A stretch of DNA of 64,000 bases, taken from contig NW_008705581.1 of the NCBI RefSeq assembly GCF_000186865.1, forward strand, positions 169,090 to 233,089. The letters run 5' to 3'. The position numbers were made by a program, and so were the translations under genes. The DNA is from Aureococcus anophagefferens (taxonomy: Eukaryota; Sar; Pelagophyceae; Pelagomonadales; Pelagomonadaceae). Shown in pieces: positions 63,001 to 64,000 of the stretch. The notes under the pieces were generated by a model. The model did not search any database. It was not told the DNA's origin and saw only the letters and a program-made list of their open reading frames with translations. How positions within the stretch are numbered: position 1 is the first letter of the stretch; the number at the start of each line of letters is the position of its first letter.

Positions 63001-64000
63001 CGTCCGCGTGCCGAGCCGCGCGTCGCGGGCGGGCGTCGAGCTCGCGCGGCGCTTCGAGTTCTCCTGGCGCCTCGAGAGCGCGGGCACTTTGATCGCCGAG
63101 GCGCCGCCGAAGCCCGCGGACCACGAGGCGCCGCGCGACGCGCGGGACCGGGCCCGCGACGCCGCGCTCGAGCTCGGGCCCGCCGCGCGCGTCGCCGCGG
63201 ACGTGCCCGAGGCGGCGCTGCGGCAGCGGCGGCCGGGCAAGGCGACGCTCACGGTGGCCGCGTTCCTGCGGCGCGACGAGGCCTGGGCGCTCCGGGGCGC
63301 CGAGGTCGCGCGGGCCCAGGTCGTGCTCGGCGACGACGTTTTAGGGCCGCCGGGCGCGGCGCCGCCGGCCGCGGGCGACGCCTTCGGCCTGCGCGTCGTC
63401 TCCGCCACGGCCGCCGAGATCCGCGTCGAGTCGCGCTGCGGCACGGTCGGCGTCACCATCGACGCCGATACCGCCTTGCCCGTGGGCTACGACGTCAACG
63501 GCGAACCCGCGCTCCTCTCGGAGACCCCGGCGGCGTCGGGAGGTCCCGCGCGCCGCGCGTCGTCGTTCCGGAGCGGGTCGAAGGCGCCAGTGACGGCGGC
63601 GGCGGTCGATCGCCGGTCCGCGCTCGCGCTCGCGGCGTTGGACGGCGGCGGCGCGCGCGCGCCGCTCCACGCCGACGAGCTGCCCGTGCTCGAGGCCGAG
63701 GTCGGCTACGGCGAGCTCGGGTTCCGGGGGAAGCTGGGCTACGAGGGCAAGCCCGTCGTCGTCGGCGGCGCGCCCCGGCGGCGGTCCCTGAGCGCGCACG
63801 CGAATTCGGTGGTCGTGCTGGACCTCGGCGCGGCGGCGGGCGCGGGGTCGTTTTCGAGATTGACGGGCCGCGTGGCCATCAACGACGACCAGCGCGAGGA
63901 CTCCATCGGCGGCGTCGTCGGCCGCCAGTCGCCGTTGGTCTTCGAGGTCCGCGACGCGGAGAAGAAGGTGCTCTGGAGCAACGCGGCGACGCCGCTGGCG
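60058..64000 (+). CDS. GH2 beta-galactosidase with NPCBM-like end, runs off right edge
   Basis: Exons 60058-62513 and 62725 to beyond 64000 give at least 1244 residues. The N-terminus has about 200 residues of Ala/Arg/Pro-rich sequence without a signal peptide. Then the LacZ-like part begins with WENPDVQRAGTLRARRTS and FAQDLNGSWRFALFDSP. The catalytic core has HYPQAPAFYAACDRCGLLVV, acid/base Glu in SLGNEAGYGG (about 690) and nucleophile Glu in LCEYAHAMGNSGGN (about 800). After the introner it continues RLQGGFIWDLADQGLRKRLG and AYGGDFGELPTDETFCLNGL. The visible end (GYGELGFRGKLGYEGKPVVV, then SLSAHANSVVVLDLG) resembles an NPCBM carbohydrate-binding module. The stop is outside the window. It probably cleaves terminal beta-galactosides; targeting is unknown. 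Confidence 0.88.
62522..62724 (-). mobile_element. Introner element, type B, in the beta-galactosidase gene
   Basis: The 203-bp element lies between copies of gttccgcg (62514-62521 and 62725-62732). The intron is 62514-62724: donor GTTCCGCG, acceptor CCACACAG. The ends are CTGTGTGGAATTC and CTGTGTGGAAACC. The core is antisense to the gene. Splicing restores YWAAFRDPDMPRLQGG, exactly as LacZ requires. Confidence 0.95.

Noticed and set aside
1..64000. CRISPR arrays, prophage, insertion sequences or operons
   Set aside because: None was seen; gene content, introns and targeting signals are eukaryotic, and the repeats found are introners or local duplications.

Overview
The window is nuclear DNA from a eukaryotic alga with a secondary, red-algal-derived plastid. 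It is very GC-rich and tightly packed with nuclear-type genes: an NF-YC subunit, a La protein, NOL6, a SERCA-type Ca2+ pump, a FKBP-TPR immunophilin and a fucoxanthin-chlorophyll antenna protein. Plastid precursors begin with a signal-peptide-like stretch followed by an AF/FIAP/LVAP-like cleavage region. Protein-coding introns are interrupted by short transposon-like introner elements with 8-bp target duplications. Taken together this points to a pelagophyte such as Aureococcus anophagefferens. The organism name is my inference; no marker gene was compared.

Layout: 1-4.9 kb holds the end of a secreted protein gene, a low-complexity hypothetical gene, a gene-poor stretch with repeats and a WW-domain gene. 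4.9-16.2 kb holds NF-YC, a class-III aminotransferase, a COX18/OXA1-type insertase, a PHD-PWWP protein, a PDZ-J protein, a FKBP-TPR immunophilin, a plastid-type precursor and a Gfo/Idh/MocA oxidoreductase. 16.6-29.2 kb holds a Ca2+-ATPase, an MFS carrier, La, an F-box-like/Tudor-like hypothetical, L-galactonolactone dehydrogenase and a choline-transporter-like protein. 29.4-43.4 kb holds NOL6, an FHA-PP2C phosphatase, a coactosin-like protein, an ankyrin protein, a SAM/four-helix-bundle/EF-hand protein, a bubblegum-type acyl-CoA synthetase, a sulfotransferase and a RING protein. 43.5-64 kb holds plastid GPAT, a plastid triose-phosphate-type translocator, a RanBP2 zinc-finger/helical-repeat protein, a second ankyrin protein, a small secreted protein, a sulfatase, plastid IF-2, an LHC/FCP protein, a zinc-ribbon plastid protein, a CHORD protein and a GH2 beta-galactosidase that runs off the right edge.

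Most genes alternate strand. Convergent pairs often have only 7-19 bp between stop codons, and divergent pairs share 70-250 bp that must hold both promoters. Several products belong to one theme, plastid carbon and lipid metabolism (GPAT, translocator, FCP, IF-2), but they are not arranged as an operon.

The outstanding feature is a set of ten introner elements, all inside coding genes and all acting as introns. They fall into two terminal types with a common core. The 5' splice site comes from the first base pair of an 8-bp target duplication and the 3' splice site from the element's terminal repeat, so splicing restores the pre-insertion codon sequence exactly. They occur in both orientations and mostly in phase 2. 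Exon joins given here were checked by codon arithmetic and by family conservation, not by RNA.
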